Shown: positions 16,582 through 26,985, numbered from the stretch's first letter. The stretch is 64,000 nt of DNA from JBALVT01 sp036960305 (GCA_036960305.1 JBALWA010000017.1:1-64000); one strand, 5' to 3'. The notes: generated by a model from the letters alone, not told the origin. Made by a program: numbers and translations.

Positions 16582-19500
16582 GGAGCTTCGCTTACGCGAT
16601 GTAGTCTGGCCAATGCAGTGAAATACAGGGCGCAATTCACTGGCTGATCACCGGCTACCGTCATTGCCTCACGGTAGCCCTCCAGCTGGGCTCGATAGGT
16701 ATTCTCTTCTCTTTCGACAAAGTCTTCGTAAGTCTCCCCCACCTCGGGTTGACTGTTTTTGTAATCGACCACCCATCGTTCGTTGCTCTGTTCGTCGACA
16801 AAGGTTCTATCGATAATAATGTCGACCAGGCGACCGCGGCTATCCACTCGGGTCAGGCGCAGTTCGCTATCGGCCTGGAAGTGCTTGCTGGACAGTATCC
16901 AACGCCCCTGATCATCAGCCAACACTGCATTCACTGATTGTTCCACCCTTGTAACTGCGGAAGACAAAGCCTCATCGAACAGACCCAACGAGGCCAGCGC
17001 GTGCTCCCAGCGCCGGAGCTGAAGCGGGGAGCTTACCTCGGGTATATCGTCCAGAAGTGATAACTGTTCGAGTGCGAGATGGACAACGGTGCCGACGTAG
17101 CGGTCAACCCTGTTTAGCTTTCGCTGGGGAATATTGCTGTCCTGATCGGGCGTTGTCACAGGCATACTCTGCCCGTTTCGCAGTTTCATCACCGTGTCTT
17201 TCTGCAGGCGATAAAATGGCCTGGCTGAATCCGGCTTCATCGCCTCTTTCGGCTCCAATATCGAGGCCGTCGTTTCCATCTGCTCACTGAAGCTTTGCCA
17301 GATGGGTGCCAGAAGAGAGCGTTTCGGCGGCTCCGGGAATATTTCTTTTTTCTCGTCGAATTTTAATTGGGCGGTAAGAAAGAGTCGCTGAACGGCCCGA
17401 GTGGCGCCCACGTATAACAGACGCGTTAACTCCAGTATTTCTTTATTGGCACGTTGGGCTTTGAGCCAATTAAACAAGCTCGGATCACCGTCCTTGCTAT
17501 GATCATCCGCTGCCAATAAAAAGCCTCGTTCGCCCTCCGCATTGCTGTGGTCATCCCATAACAACAGCGGTTTGGCATTAACACGCGTGGTCTTTTGTAA
17601 ACTGGGAATGAGAACCCAGTCAAACTCCAGCCCCTTGGCCTTGTGCAGAGTCATAACCTGTACTTTACTATCGGGATTTTCCGCCTGAATAAACAGTTTC
17701 TGCAACTTGCCTTCAAGCCACTCCACACTGAGTCCCTGCCCTTCCAGCTCAGCTTGCTCCAACAGTTGGAAGAAACGCTCAGCATGGGGCAATTCACTCG
17801 CTGAGGACACGGCTGCAGCACCGCCTAGTTCCAACCAAAGCTGTTCCACCCAGACGCGCAGGGGAAGCCGCTCAAAACCCAAGCGTGCCTTTGCCAGAGC
17901 CGTGGACACAAGGCTTACCCGCTCGCGCCCATCAGTTGTCAGGCCAAAGAGTATTTCTTCATCGATCAGCGTGGAGGCGATGGGCGTATGCGCTGAATAC
18001 GACCCCGCTGTCGCCAGGGTATGAAGGTCATTGAGGCCCAGTCCACACCAGGGCGCTCTCAGTATGGCCATCCAGGCTACTCTGTCCGCTGGGTTGCCAA
18101 GGGCTTTGCACAAGCTGAGTAAATCAACAATGACGCTGGAGCTCGCCAGGTTGTCGATGTCCTGCGCTGAATAAAGGATTCCCAGCGCCTTGAAATTTTC
18201 AAGTATGGGCTGAAGGTGACCGCGGGTTCTGGCCAATATTGCGATTGACTGACAGTTGGGATCGGCAATCCCCTCCTGGACAACGGTAGAAATGGCCTCA
18301 ACTTCCAACTGGCTGGCGCTGTCGCCGCTGAAGCTGCGCATCACCACAGCTGGCGAAGCACCTGCGGGTTTTACTGCGACCGCCTCCGAAAACCGAATTT
18401 GCCCTTTACTCACATCTTCTGTTGTCGGAAAGGCCCGTTCAAAAGTATTGTTTACCCAGCTCACTATCCCTTCATCGGAGCGAAAGTTGCATTGCAGGGG
18501 CAGATACTCGAGGCGTACACCGTTAAAGCCCTCATTTCGTGCCCGCAGGAATAAGCCAACATTGGCATCGCGGAAGCCGTAAATCGACTGCATCCCATCA
18601 CCGACGACCAACAAGGTGCGGGGACTGCCGGGGTTTCTGTCATTATGCTCGCCCCAACCCCGTGTGAGTCGGCGCACCAACTCAAACTGGTTGATCGCTG
18701 TATCCTGGAATTCATCAACCAGAATATGCTCCAACTGGTAATCCAGCCGCAGAGCCAATTCTGTCGGCATTTCATCTTCACCCATGGCCTGTAGGGCCGA
18801 CAAGGATATCTGGCTGTGATCAACTTTACCGTGCCCCTGGAACACCAACAATAATTCTGCGGCCAGGCGCGGTAGAATTCGCGACAGGTGCAGTACCAGT
18901 CGCCAGGAATCGCTTTCGGGCTCCATCTCCGGCAAAGTCATTACCGCGTTAAGATCGTCCTCCAGCCCATCGATATCTCGCAGCTCATTGCCAAGCTCAA
19001 GAAACTTTGCCTTTTGTTCCTGGGCAAGCCCCTTGTCCGCGGGAAAGCCCAATCGCTTATCAACGCGCGAGCGCCATTTACCGGCTTTTCCCGCAGTGAG
19101 CAGGAGCGTTCTCAGGTCGCGCCAAAACTGTAGGTCATCCGGGCTAGCACCTGGAAATCTGGCAGGGGGTGTTTTGCCGAGGTTGCTACAAGCAAACTGC
19201 TGTAGCGCCAGCAGTTCTTGCGAATAGGCGCCCAGTTGATTGCTGAGCCCCTGCAGGCTGTCGGTGACAATGCCATTCACCGTGTGCAGCAGATAGGCTT
19301 CGGCCTCGTCTGCCCTGTGGTGCACACCGATATAGTCGCGCCACTGATCGCGTCTGGCCAACATCGAAACCAGCAACTCCTGCAGGCGTGACCAGTTATT
19401 GTCGAAATGCAGCATCAGCTCGCTCAGGTCGTCCTTGAGCGGGTTCTCGGTCTCAATCAACTTAAACAATTCAGCAACCGCTTCTGCGTAGAGCTCTCCG

Positions 19501-19934
19501 GCATCGTCTATCACTTCAGCCTGTCCACCGAACTCACTGAGAACGGGCATCTGCCGGGTCAGGTGACTGCAAAAACTGTCGATCGTCTTTATGTTGAGCC
19601 GTGAGATATTACGCGACAGCTGCCAGGCGCCCTCTTTGTCGGCCTGCAGCGCCGCCAACGCAAGCTCCCGTGTCTGCTTTTGATGCTCACTGGCACAAGG
19701 TTCACCTCGCTGGGCATCCAGCAATGCTTCATGCACCCGCTCTCGCATTTCTGCCGCGGCTTTTCGAGTAAACGTAATCGCAAGCACCTGCTCGGGTCGT
19801 TTAACCCTGGCGAGCAAGGTTAGAAAGCGCTGAATCAACAATTCAGTCTTACCCGAGCCAGCGGGAGCACCGACGCAAAAACTGCGTATTGGGTCCAGTG
19901 CGGTTTGTCTTTGTTGGAAGTCGACTACCGTCAT
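16578..19934 (-). CDS. UvrD-family helicase-nuclease, AddA/RecB-like
   Basis: A 1118-residue superfamily 1A helicase fused to a C-terminal PD-(D/E)XK nuclease. Walker A is GAPAGSGKTELL (GSGKT at 26-30), motif Ia is AITFTRKAAAEMRERV, motif II is HILVDEFQDTA, and motifs IV-VI include LQCNFRSDEGIV, QVMTLHKAKGLEFDWVLIP and LLYVGATRA. The nuclease residues are in DIIIDRTF and WVVDYKNSQ (D1057, K1059). It overlaps the AddB-like gene upstream by four bases (ATGA). Together they should process double-strand breaks for recombination as an AddAB-type enzyme; no RecBCD genes are in this window. Confidence 0.88.
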   Translation of the reverse strand: MTVVDFQQRQTALDPIRSFCVGAPAGSGKTELLIQRFLTLLARVKRPEQVLAITFTRKAAAEMRERVHEALLDAQRGEPCASEHQKQTRELALAALQADKEGAWQLSRNISRLNIKTIDSFCSHLTRQMPVLSEFGGQAEVIDDAGELYAEAVAELFKLIETENPLKDDLSELMLHFDNNWSRLQELLVSMLARRDQWRDYIGVHHRADEAEAYLLHTVNGIVTDSLQGLSNQLGAYSQELLALQQFACSNLGKTPPARFPGASPDDLQFWRDLRTLLLTAGKAGKWRSRVDKRLGFPADKGLAQEQKAKFLELGNELRDIDGLEDDLNAVMTLPEMEPESDSWRLVLHLSRILPRLAAELLLVFQGHGKVDHSQISLSALQAMGEDEMPTELALRLDYQLEHILVDEFQDTAINQFELVRRLTRGWGEHNDRNPGSPRTLLVVGDGMQSIYGFRDANVGLFLRARNEGFNGVRLEYLPLQCNFRSDEGIVSWVNNTFERAFPTTEDVSKGQIRFSEAVAVKPAGASPAVVMRSFSGDSASQLEVEAISTVVQEGIADPNCQSIAILARTRGHLQPILENFKALGILYSAQDIDNLASSSVIVDLLSLCKALGNPADRVAWMAILRAPWCGLGLNDLHTLATAGSYSAHTPIASTLIDEEILFGLTTDGRERVSLVSTALAKARLGFERLPLRVWVEQLWLELGGAAAVSSASELPHAERFFQLLEQAELEGQGLSVEWLEGKLQKLFIQAENPDSKVQVMTLHKAKGLEFDWVLIPSLQKTTRVNAKPLLLWDDHSNAEGERGFLLAADDHSKDGDPSLFNWLKAQRANKEILELTRLLYVGATRAVQRLFLTAQLKFDEKKEIFPEPPKRSLLAPIWQSFSEQMETTASILEPKEAMKPDSARPFYRLQKDTVMKLRNGQSMPVTTPDQDSNIPQRKLNRVDRYVGTVVHLALEQLSLLDDIPEVSSPLQLRRWEHALASLGLFDEALSSAVTRVEQSVNAVLADDQGRWILSSKHFQADSELRLTRVDSRGRLVDIIIDRTFVDEQSNERWVVDYKNSQPEVGETYEDFVEREENTYRAQLEGYREAMTVAGDQPVNCALYFTALARLHRVSEAP

Positions 19935-22639
19935 TTGCCAGAACTCCTGACTTCATCAACACGACACAGCGGCTGCAACCCACAATAGGTGCAGCTGGAT
20001 GAACTCAGGGGCGCCACGGCGGCATCCCCGGCGACAAACTCACTGACCAATCGTTCGAGAATCGTGCGCCAGGCTTCGTTTAGCCCCTGCCAATGGTCCA
20101 CAGCGTGTTTTTCTCCCACCATTTTTACTATATCAGTGCGAATGCCCGCAGCGGCGTCCAGACGACCAGCGCCTACATAGGTACATTCCCGCGGCCTGAG
20201 TTGGGCGAAGGCCAGGGCAGAAACATCTGACGCTGCCTTGTCACCGGATGACGCCATACCGTAGGCCAGTAGCTGCGGCTTGGCGGGCCGTTCACCCAGC
20301 CAGTCCTTAAGTTCACAACGGCCAGACTTGTAATCAATAATCAGTTGGGATCCATCCGGAAGTTCATCGACACGATCGACCCTGAGTTTGATTTCCAGCG
20401 GTGGCACAGGCAGGGTGAGATCAACTTCCCTGGACTGCACGGCAAACTCTGATCGCTGAGCCTCTATCTGCAGCCACTCCAGCAACAGTGATTGTAGCCT
20501 GTGCCCCTCCAGTTGCAGGTAAGCCTCTCCATAGGCAATACGCCGCCTGGATGGGATAGACTGCAGGGCAATATGCGCGGCCTCCTTGACACTTTTATCA
20601 ATGCCCTCCGGCGCCATCGTCTGCAATGTTCGACTATCACCCAGTTCGCCCCATAGGGCATAAAGCGCATCGTGTAACAGGGAACCCCGGTCAGCAGCTG
20701 ACAAACCCAACTGAAACTCGCCCAGTGGTTGCACTCTCAAGCGCCTTTTGGCGAACGCACGAAATGCACAGTTGGACTGGTCCTCCAGTAAGCCGCTACC
20801 GCCACTCAGTGAAGAAGCTTCATCAGATTCGACCGGAGGTGCCTGGCTGCTATCAACGCATTCCAACTCGCCTATAGCGTTTTGTTGATACCACAGCGGA
20901 TCAATGCTGTAGTCAACCAGGCCATCGGTTTGCCAGTCAAAGCCCTCGAGGAACGCGCTGGGAAGCTCAGGAACCCCATCAATGAGACGCACGAAACTGG
21001 CATTTACTTGAGGCGAAGAGCGTTCATAGCGCTCCATTAAATTGATTGCAAATGCCCACTCCCGCTCAGGCGTTGCATGAGGCATCTGCTTTTCCCGTTG
21101 CAGTGAAAGCGGAATCAGCGGACTTGGCCGCGCGGGCGCCGGCCAGGTATTGGCCTGCATACCACAAAGCCACAGTTGATCAAATTCCAGACCTGCGCCT
21201 TCCAGCATTCCCAGTACCTGTATAGGGCTGTCCGGGGTCTTTGGCTGAAACACCTGCCGGCTTGCGGCTCGCCCCAACAACTGCAGGGCATCACTCAGAG
21301 ACACGGCGCCCGCTATAACGTCCTGTGAAGCGAAATCATCCAGCAGCTGATACCACATTTCTACCTGCTGATACTCTATCGAGTTAAGCGGCCCCCGGCC
21401 CGGCCAGCCCCACACGGATAAAACATCAGAGAGTGAGTTTACCCAACGCGATGGTAAATGCCGACTCTTCAAGTCGCGCATTTGTGAGATATCGAGCAGC
21501 TTATCGCCGAGGCTCAAGCCCCGGGCATCATCCAGGCGGACCTGACTTGCCAAGTGCCGCAGTTCGCCACTCGATAACTCCCTACGGCCCTCATTGAATA
21601 GCGTCGTAATCAGCTTGTTGGCGAGTGCACTGTCTCCATCCGGCAGCACGATAAAGCGAGACTGCATGAGCTGAACAATGTCGGGAACATTGACAGAAGG
21701 CCTCGTCAAGGCCAGGGCTCGCAAGGCGTCACGCACAACGGCTACCCGGTCAAGTGCTATGCCGGATGAAAAATTAACCGGCAATGAATCCTGCGCCTCA
21801 ACCTGGCAATCGAAATCCCTACGCATCAGCAACTCGAGCGTGGCCCGGTCGGTTGTTGTATTTGGCAAAATGATCCCAATTCGCGCGCTGGGGTCACCGA
21901 GATATTGTTGCCGGGCCCAACGGGCTGCGGCCGCCAATTCAGAACGCTTGTCAGCAAACCCCCTAGCCACCCTGTCACCTCGCTGCGAGCGTGAGTCCAG
22001 CAGCAGCGACTGCGAGGAACAAGCATCGACACAGGACCGATAGAGCGGTGGTATATCGTCGAAATCCACCAGCGCAACAGGTAAATGAGGCAGTTCGCCA
22101 GCAACGCTCAATAGTTGATGAAAGGCGTCTGAGTAAGTAAGAAGTTTCTTCTTCTCCAGTTTTTCTTCAAATAATTGATGCCAGCACAAATAGGTGTGGC
22201 AGTCATCATCCAACTCGAATTCCTGCTTGACGGAAGCTGAAGTGACATCCACCTGCCAGCGCAGAAGGGTTTCTCTGGCCTGGCTGGCCAATGTTGCCGC
22301 TGCCGAAGGGCGCAATAGGGTATATCTCTCGGAAATTTTTTGGTGCTCGGCGATAACCTGCTGCCACAATTCACCTGCCTGGCCCTCGTCAATAGTCACC
22401 CTGGAGTCGAGCAAACCCAACTCGATGGCCTGTGCCCACTGCTCCTTAAGCCAACTTTCGAGTGGGGCAACCTGTATTGGAGACCAAACACGCCGCCCTT
22501 CCAAGACCTGGGCGTCGTCCCAGACCGCCTTGATCCGCCTCGCGAGTCTAAAATTGGGGGTTAACAGCACAAAACCTGATTCAACCAAAGGTGCCAGTGC
22601 TGCGACATCATAGGGGCTCAGAGCGGGTTTATCAGACAA
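19931..22639 (-). CDS. AddB-like Fe-S PD-(D/E)XK nuclease (TIGR03623-type repair protein)
   Basis: A 902-residue partner of the adjacent helicase. The N-terminal two thirds resemble an inactivated helicase, as in AddB. The C-terminal nuclease carries LIIDYKSGRCEL (D769, K771). One cysteine upstream (C624, in SNCAFRAFAKRRLR) and three near the end (C883-x2-C886-x5-C892, in CTYCGLQPLC) reproduce the four-cysteine pattern that holds a 4Fe-4S cluster in AddB-type nucleases. The start is TTG 22639 with AGGA seven bases upstream. It is the first gene of the two-gene operon and is divergent from aroG. Confidence 0.85.
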   Translation of the reverse strand: MSDKPALSPYDVAALAPLVESGFVLLTPNFRLARRIKAVWDDAQVLEGRRVWSPIQVAPLESWLKEQWAQAIELGLLDSRVTIDEGQAGELWQQVIAEHQKISERYTLLRPSAAATLASQARETLLRWQVDVTSASVKQEFELDDDCHTYLCWHQLFEEKLEKKKLLTYSDAFHQLLSVAGELPHLPVALVDFDDIPPLYRSCVDACSSQSLLLDSRSQRGDRVARGFADKRSELAAAARWARQQYLGDPSARIGIILPNTTTDRATLELLMRRDFDCQVEAQDSLPVNFSSGIALDRVAVVRDALRALALTRPSVNVPDIVQLMQSRFIVLPDGDSALANKLITTLFNEGRRELSSGELRHLASQVRLDDARGLSLGDKLLDISQMRDLKSRHLPSRWVNSLSDVLSVWGWPGRGPLNSIEYQQVEMWYQLLDDFASQDVIAGAVSLSDALQLLGRAASRQVFQPKTPDSPIQVLGMLEGAGLEFDQLWLCGMQANTWPAPARPSPLIPLSLQREKQMPHATPEREWAFAINLMERYERSSPQVNASFVRLIDGVPELPSAFLEGFDWQTDGLVDYSIDPLWYQQNAIGELECVDSSQAPPVESDEASSLSGGSGLLEDQSNCAFRAFAKRRLRVQPLGEFQLGLSAADRGSLLHDALYALWGELGDSRTLQTMAPEGIDKSVKEAAHIALQSIPSRRRIAYGEAYLQLEGHRLQSLLLEWLQIEAQRSEFAVQSREVDLTLPVPPLEIKLRVDRVDELPDGSQLIIDYKSGRCELKDWLGERPAKPQLLAYGMASSGDKAASDVSALAFAQLRPRECTYVGAGRLDAAAGIRTDIVKMVGEKHAVDHWQGLNEAWRTILERLVSEFVAGDAAVAPLSSSSCTYCGLQPLCRVDEVRSSGK

Positions 22640-22756
22640 TTACTTTTCCTGTACGTTGCGATCACAGTATCCAAATAGCCTACTGTGCTATAGAATGTCG
22701 CGCCCGCTCGTGGGCGCTGCGGGGCAAGAGTAGAGCACTTTATCAGGTATAAGCTA

Positions 22757-23830
22757 ATGAGCAACATCGAAGTACACAACGTTAACGTCGGTTCACAGGA
22801 CGTACTAATTACACCGGAGCAATTGAAGCAGTCACTCCCCATGTCGGACGCTGTGATCGCAACGGTTGCCGATAGTCGGCAGGTTCTCCAAAACATTCTG
22901 GATGGCAAAGACCATCGCATGTTCGTCGTGGTAGGCCCCTGCTCGATTCACGACACGGCAGCTGCTATGGACTACGCCAGGCGACTAAAAGCGCTGGCGG
23001 ACAAGGTTTCTGACTCGCTCTATATCGTCATGCGAGTCTACTTCGAAAAACCAAGAACAACTGTGGGTTGGAAGGGATTGATAAACGACCCTCATCTTGA
23101 CGACTCCTTCAAACTCGAAGAAGGTCTACACATCGGCCGCAAACTGCTGCTGGACATTCTGGAACTGGGGCTACCGACTTCAACCGAAGCACTTGACCCG
23201 ATCTCGCCGCAATACCTGCAAGATCTAATCAGCTGGTCGGCAATTGGCGCACGCACTACGGAGTCGCAAACACACCGGGAGATGGCCAGTGGCCTCTCCT
23301 CTGCCGTGGGTTTCAAAAACGGCACCGACGGCGGACTAACAGTCGCCACCAATGCCTTGAATTCCGTTGCCAGCCCGCACCGCTTTCTTGGCATTAACCG
23401 CCAGGGTCAGGTGTCGGTATTTACCACCCGGGGCAATCCCTATGGACACATTGTCCTGCGGGGCGGCAGTGCAGGACCGAACTACGATTCTGCACATATC
23501 CGTTTGTGTGAAGAGGCACTCGAAAAGGCTGGGGTAGATAAAAACATCATGGTCGATTGCAGCCACGCCAATTCCAACAAAAAACCGGAGTTACAACCTG
23601 GCGTCGTGGACGATGTTTCCAAACAGATTCTGGATGGTAACAAGTCCATTATAGGTCTCATGATTGAAAGCAACATCAACGCCGGCAATCAGTCTATCCC
23701 CTCGAATCTGGACGACCTAGCTTATGGCGTGTCCATTACCGACGGTTGCATAGACTGGGACACAACGGAGCGGTGCCTGCTAGAGATGCGAGAAAAACTC
23801 AAAGATACCTTAAAGCAGCGACTGGGCTAA
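22757..23830 (+). CDS. aroG: 3-deoxy-7-phosphoheptulonate synthase (class I DAHP synthase)
   Basis: A 357-residue class I DAHP synthase, the first step of the shikimate pathway, joining phosphoenolpyruvate and erythrose 4-phosphate. It shows VVVGPCSIHDTAAAMDYA, MRVYFEKPRTTVGWKG, GARTTESQTHREMASGLS, GFKNGTDG and MVDCSHANSNK, with the metal-binding Cys and His in place. The length matches AroF/G/H of E. coli. Which aromatic amino acid inhibits it cannot be read safely. A six-base-stem hairpin (GCGCCC/GGGCGC, 22700-22717) lies just after a possible -10 TAGAAT at 22691 in the leader, which could be regulatory. Confidence 0.92.
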   Translation: MSNIEVHNVNVGSQDVLITPEQLKQSLPMSDAVIATVADSRQVLQNILDGKDHRMFVVVGPCSIHDTAAAMDYARRLKALADKVSDSLYIVMRVYFEKPRTTVGWKGLINDPHLDDSFKLEEGLHIGRKLLLDILELGLPTSTEALDPISPQYLQDLISWSAIGARTTESQTHREMASGLSSAVGFKNGTDGGLTVATNALNSVASPHRFLGINRQGQVSVFTTRGNPYGHIVLRGGSAGPNYDSAHIRLCEEALEKAGVDKNIMVDCSHANSNKKPELQPGVVDDVSKQILDGNKSIIGLMIESNINAGNQSIPSNLDDLAYGVSITDGCIDWDTTERCLLEMREKLKDTLKQRLG

Positions 23831-23833
23831 TCG

Positions 23834-23863
23834 AAACCGGCCTCTGACCGGTTTAGTTTTTTT
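23834..23863 (+). terminator. Intrinsic terminator of aroG
   Basis: AAACCGG, loop CCTCTGA, CCGGTTT, then AG and seven Ts. It begins three bases after the aroG stop and overlaps the end of the converging MOSC gene. Confidence 0.9.
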
Positions 23864-24746
23864 CCAGCAGGTGAATTTCATCGCCAGCCTCTATTGAACC
23901 GTGTTGTACCACCATGACATTAACACCGAGATGGCGGTCACAGTGGTTCACCATCGCTCGTGCCATACCTGGTTCAGCCGCCAATTCACACCACTGCTGT
24001 TCCCTCGCGGGCATGCTGCAACGCACCGTACGCGATTCAATATATATCACGGCATTGCCAATCTGTAGGCAGCACTCCACCCAATTATTCTCAGTCATTT
24101 CTGCCAGCGACGCTGTAGGCTCTATCAATAGATTCGGGCGATATCGCTCTACCACAGCGTTAACGCCGCCGGCTTCAGATAAATAACGCAGGGAGTTAGT
24201 GGTCATAAGGTGCAGTGGAAATGCGTCGAAATAGGTTCCAGGGGGCGTGACGTGCTCCGCCAATGACGCCAGTACGTCTGACATAGAGGCCGTAAAATCT
24301 GGCATTGCCTCCCCGGGCAGCAGGCCCATCTCCTCGGACAAGGATTGATCCGTTCTTTCCCTGGCCAGTCGATAGTGATCGACATCCGTGGACGGAGCCA
24401 GTGGTGCCAGGCTAGCGGGACGCTGGAGTTGACTTGCTAACAAGGCACCGGCGCCTTCGCTACGGCTATCAAACGTCGTGCCGTCAGGGCAGGTAATGGC
24501 AACGCTGGGCAACTGATCCAGGTATGTCTCCGGAGCAGGAGCATCTGTACTTGCCAGCGCCGCCTTGAAGTTCATTAATTCTGGCCAGCGCTTGGCACTC
24601 CGAATTTCACGTTCCTCAGTGTCAATTACCGCCCAGCAGCGATCACCCGGGATACCCTGATTACAAAGAATTGCGGAATCGATCACCTCCCCGCCCATGC
24701 TCTTGACTGGGTATCGCCAAATCTGTTTCAGGTGGCCAACTAGCAT
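23853..24746 (-). CDS. MOSC domain protein with N-terminal beta-barrel domain
   Basis: A 297-residue protein with a MOSC N-terminal beta-barrel (LVGHLKQIWRYPVKSMGGE, GIPGDRCWAVIDTEE) followed by a MOSC domain. The conserved cysteine phrase TVRCSMPAREQQWCELA and GVNVMVVQHGSIEAGDEI are in the latter. MOSC domains bind the molybdenum cofactor sulfur, as in YcbX and mARC, which reduce N-hydroxylated compounds. No ferredoxin domain, as found in YcbX, is present. I start it at ATG 24746, where GGAGGAG precedes the codon; an earlier GTG-type start 33 bases upstream lacks support. It stands alone and is divergent from the PQQ dehydrogenase. Confidence 0.83.
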   Translation of the reverse strand: MLVGHLKQIWRYPVKSMGGEVIDSAILCNQGIPGDRCWAVIDTEEREIRSAKRWPELMNFKAALASTDAPAPETYLDQLPSVAITCPDGTTFDSRSEGAGALLASQLQRPASLAPLAPSTDVDHYRLARERTDQSLSEEMGLLPGEAMPDFTASMSDVLASLAEHVTPPGTYFDAFPLHLMTTNSLRYLSEAGGVNAVVERYRPNLLIEPTASLAEMTENNWVECCLQIGNAVIYIESRTVRCSMPAREQQWCELAAEPGMARAMVNHCDRHLGVNVMVVQHGSIEAGDEIHLLEKN

Positions 24747-24825
24747 ATATCTCCTCCAGTTTGATATAACATAGCACAATGCCTCATCTCACTTCGGCCC
24801 ATAATAGCGCGAAAATATTCGGAGA

Positions 24826-26985
24826 GTGAAATTGAAAATATCAGTTTTGATCTGCCTGCTGATCACTATTGGCTGTAGCCAGCTGGCAGCCGCATCGGTG
24901 AGTGACCAGCGGCTGCGGACTGCAGAGCAAGATTCCTCTAACTGGCTTAGCTATGGACGTAGTTACAGCGAAAAGCGTTACAGTCCTTTGGCACAGGTCA
25001 ACAAGGAGACCGTAGAGCAACTCGGTCTGGACTGGTTTTTTGAGACTGACACTGCCCGTGGATTACAGGCTACCCCCCTGGTCATAGACGGCATCATGTA
25101 CTTCAGTGCCGCCTGGAGCGTCGTCTACGCATTGGACGCCCGCAGTGGCGACCTGCTGTGGAAATACGACCCACAAGTGCCCCGACAAAGTGCCTACAAA
25201 TTCTGCTGTGGTGTCATTAATCGCGGGGTAGCAGTCTGGCAGGACAGTATCTTTGTTGGCTCACTCGATGGCAGGCTGGTGTCCATCGACGCTAAAACCG
25301 GCACCCTGAATTGGGAGGTCCAAACCGTCGACACCAGTGCTTCCTATAGCATCACCGGTGCGCCACGAATCGCTAACGGCAAAGTCATCATCGGTAACGG
25401 TGGCGCCGAATATGGGGTTCGGGGTTATGTCTCCGCCTATGATGCCCTTACTGGCGACCAGGTCTGGCGTTTCTATACCGTTCCGGGAAACCCGGCCGAG
25501 GGTTTCGAAAATGCCCAGATGGAGATGGCCGCTGAGACCTGGAACGGCGAATGGTGGCGCTATGGCGGCGGTGGCACTGTCTGGGACTCCATCGTTTTCG
25601 ATCCGGAATTGAACCTGTTGTATATCGGCGTGGGTAACGGCTCTCCCCACAATCAGCGGATCCGCAGTCCCGATGGTGGCGATAATCTGTTCCTCACGTC
25701 TATTCTGGCATTGGACGCCGATACCGGTGAATACCGTTGGCACTACCAACAGGTCAACGGTGAAACCTGGGACTATACCGCCACCCAGCAGATGGTACTG
25801 CTGGACATCATCTGGCAAGGCGAGCCTCGCAAAGTCATTATGCAGGCACCAAAGGCCGGGTTTTTCTACATCATTGACCGGGTCTCCGGAGAGCTGCTAT
25901 CTGGCGAGCCCTATGTCAGTGTCAACTGGGCCACACACATCGATATGGCGACCGGCAGACCCGTGGAAAATCCGCAGGCCCGGTATCCGAATGGTAGCGC
26001 CCCCCTGGTTTTCCCGTCGGGCCTGGGTGGCCACAACTGGCACCCCATGTCCTACAGCCCCGATACTGGCCTGATGTATATCCCGGCCATGGAGGTTGGC
26101 TTCGAATTCAAAGCCCTGAATGAACTCAATTACAACCCAAGGCAGTGGAACGTTGGCTATGACACCAATGGTCCTCCCGGAAGCCAGGCACTTCAGCAGG
26201 CTTTGGTGTCGGGCGTACCCAGCGGCTTTTTGCTCGCCTGGGACCCCATCAAACAGCAAGAGGCCTGGCGAGTGCCCTACCCCCTGATCGGTAACGGCGG
26301 CACTTTAGCCACGGCCGGCAACCTGGTCTTCCAGGGCAGCGCTGACGGATTCATGCATGCCTATGCGGCCGACACAGGCGAGGAGCTTTGGTCCATGCCA
26401 GTTCAAAATGGGGTGATGGCCGCCCCTATAGCCTTCGCTATTGACGGAGAGCAGTATATATCGGTTCTTGTTGGGCGCGGTGGGGGTATCAGCATGGCCC
26501 TGGGCTACGACCATCATCAGGCAAGCCCCACCAGGGGCCGGGTGATGACGTTCAAACTGGGTGGAGACAGTCAACTACCGCCTGTTGTGACGGATACAAA
26601 GTACCCCGACCCGCCACCACTGAGCACGGCCAGCGAGGCAGATGTAGAACATGGCAGGGCTGTGTTCAATCGCTTTTGCGCCCGCTGTCACGGCACCAAT
26701 GCCGTCAGTGATGGGTCTATACCGGACCTGCGCCATCTACCCGCCATCTGGCATGAAAATTTCTCCCAGGTGGTGCTGGAAGGCATGATGGAAAGTGCGG
26801 GCATGCCGCGCTTTGATGATGCCCTGACAGAGCGGGATGCCGGTCATGTCCACGCCTACCTGATAGAGCGCGCTCATGAAGATAAAATGCTTCGCGAATC
26901 CACCGGTTGGTGGAGTGCGCTGCGCGACTGGGTTTACGGCCTGGTCGCCAGTCTTATGCGCTGGGGCATTGCACTGGTTTACTGA
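24826..26985 (+). CDS. PQQ-dependent alcohol dehydrogenase with C-terminal cytochrome c (quinohemoprotein)
   Basis: A 719-residue periplasmic quinohemoprotein. A signal peptide (about residues 1-24, ending QLAAA) leads into an eight-bladed PQQ propeller. The vicinal disulfide pair that stacks on PQQ is C127-C128 (KFCCGVINRG). Repeated tryptophan-docking phrases such as LDARSGDLLWKYDP and YAADTGEELWSMP follow. The C-terminal domain has a heme c site C618-x2-C621-H622 (FCARCHG). Such enzymes oxidise primary or secondary alcohols and pass electrons to the respiratory chain. No PQQ synthesis genes or partner cytochrome are nearby, and the substrate is open. It starts at GTG 24826 with GGAGA upstream. 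Confidence 0.9.
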   Translation: MKLKISVLICLLITIGCSQLAAASVSDQRLRTAEQDSSNWLSYGRSYSEKRYSPLAQVNKETVEQLGLDWFFETDTARGLQATPLVIDGIMYFSAAWSVVYALDARSGDLLWKYDPQVPRQSAYKFCCGVINRGVAVWQDSIFVGSLDGRLVSIDAKTGTLNWEVQTVDTSASYSITGAPRIANGKVIIGNGGAEYGVRGYVSAYDALTGDQVWRFYTVPGNPAEGFENAQMEMAAETWNGEWWRYGGGGTVWDSIVFDPELNLLYIGVGNGSPHNQRIRSPDGGDNLFLTSILALDADTGEYRWHYQQVNGETWDYTATQQMVLLDIIWQGEPRKVIMQAPKAGFFYIIDRVSGELLSGEPYVSVNWATHIDMATGRPVENPQARYPNGSAPLVFPSGLGGHNWHPMSYSPDTGLMYIPAMEVGFEFKALNELNYNPRQWNVGYDTNGPPGSQALQQALVSGVPSGFLLAWDPIKQQEAWRVPYPLIGNGGTLATAGNLVFQGSADGFMHAYAADTGEELWSMPVQNGVMAAPIAFAIDGEQYISVLVGRGGGISMALGYDHHQASPTRGRVMTFKLGGDSQLPPVVTDTKYPDPPPLSTASEADVEHGRAVFNRFCARCHGTNAVSDGSIPDLRHLPAIWHENFSQVVLEGMMESAGMPRFDDALTERDAGHVHAYLIERAHEDKMLRESTGWWSALRDWVYGLVASLMRWGIALVY

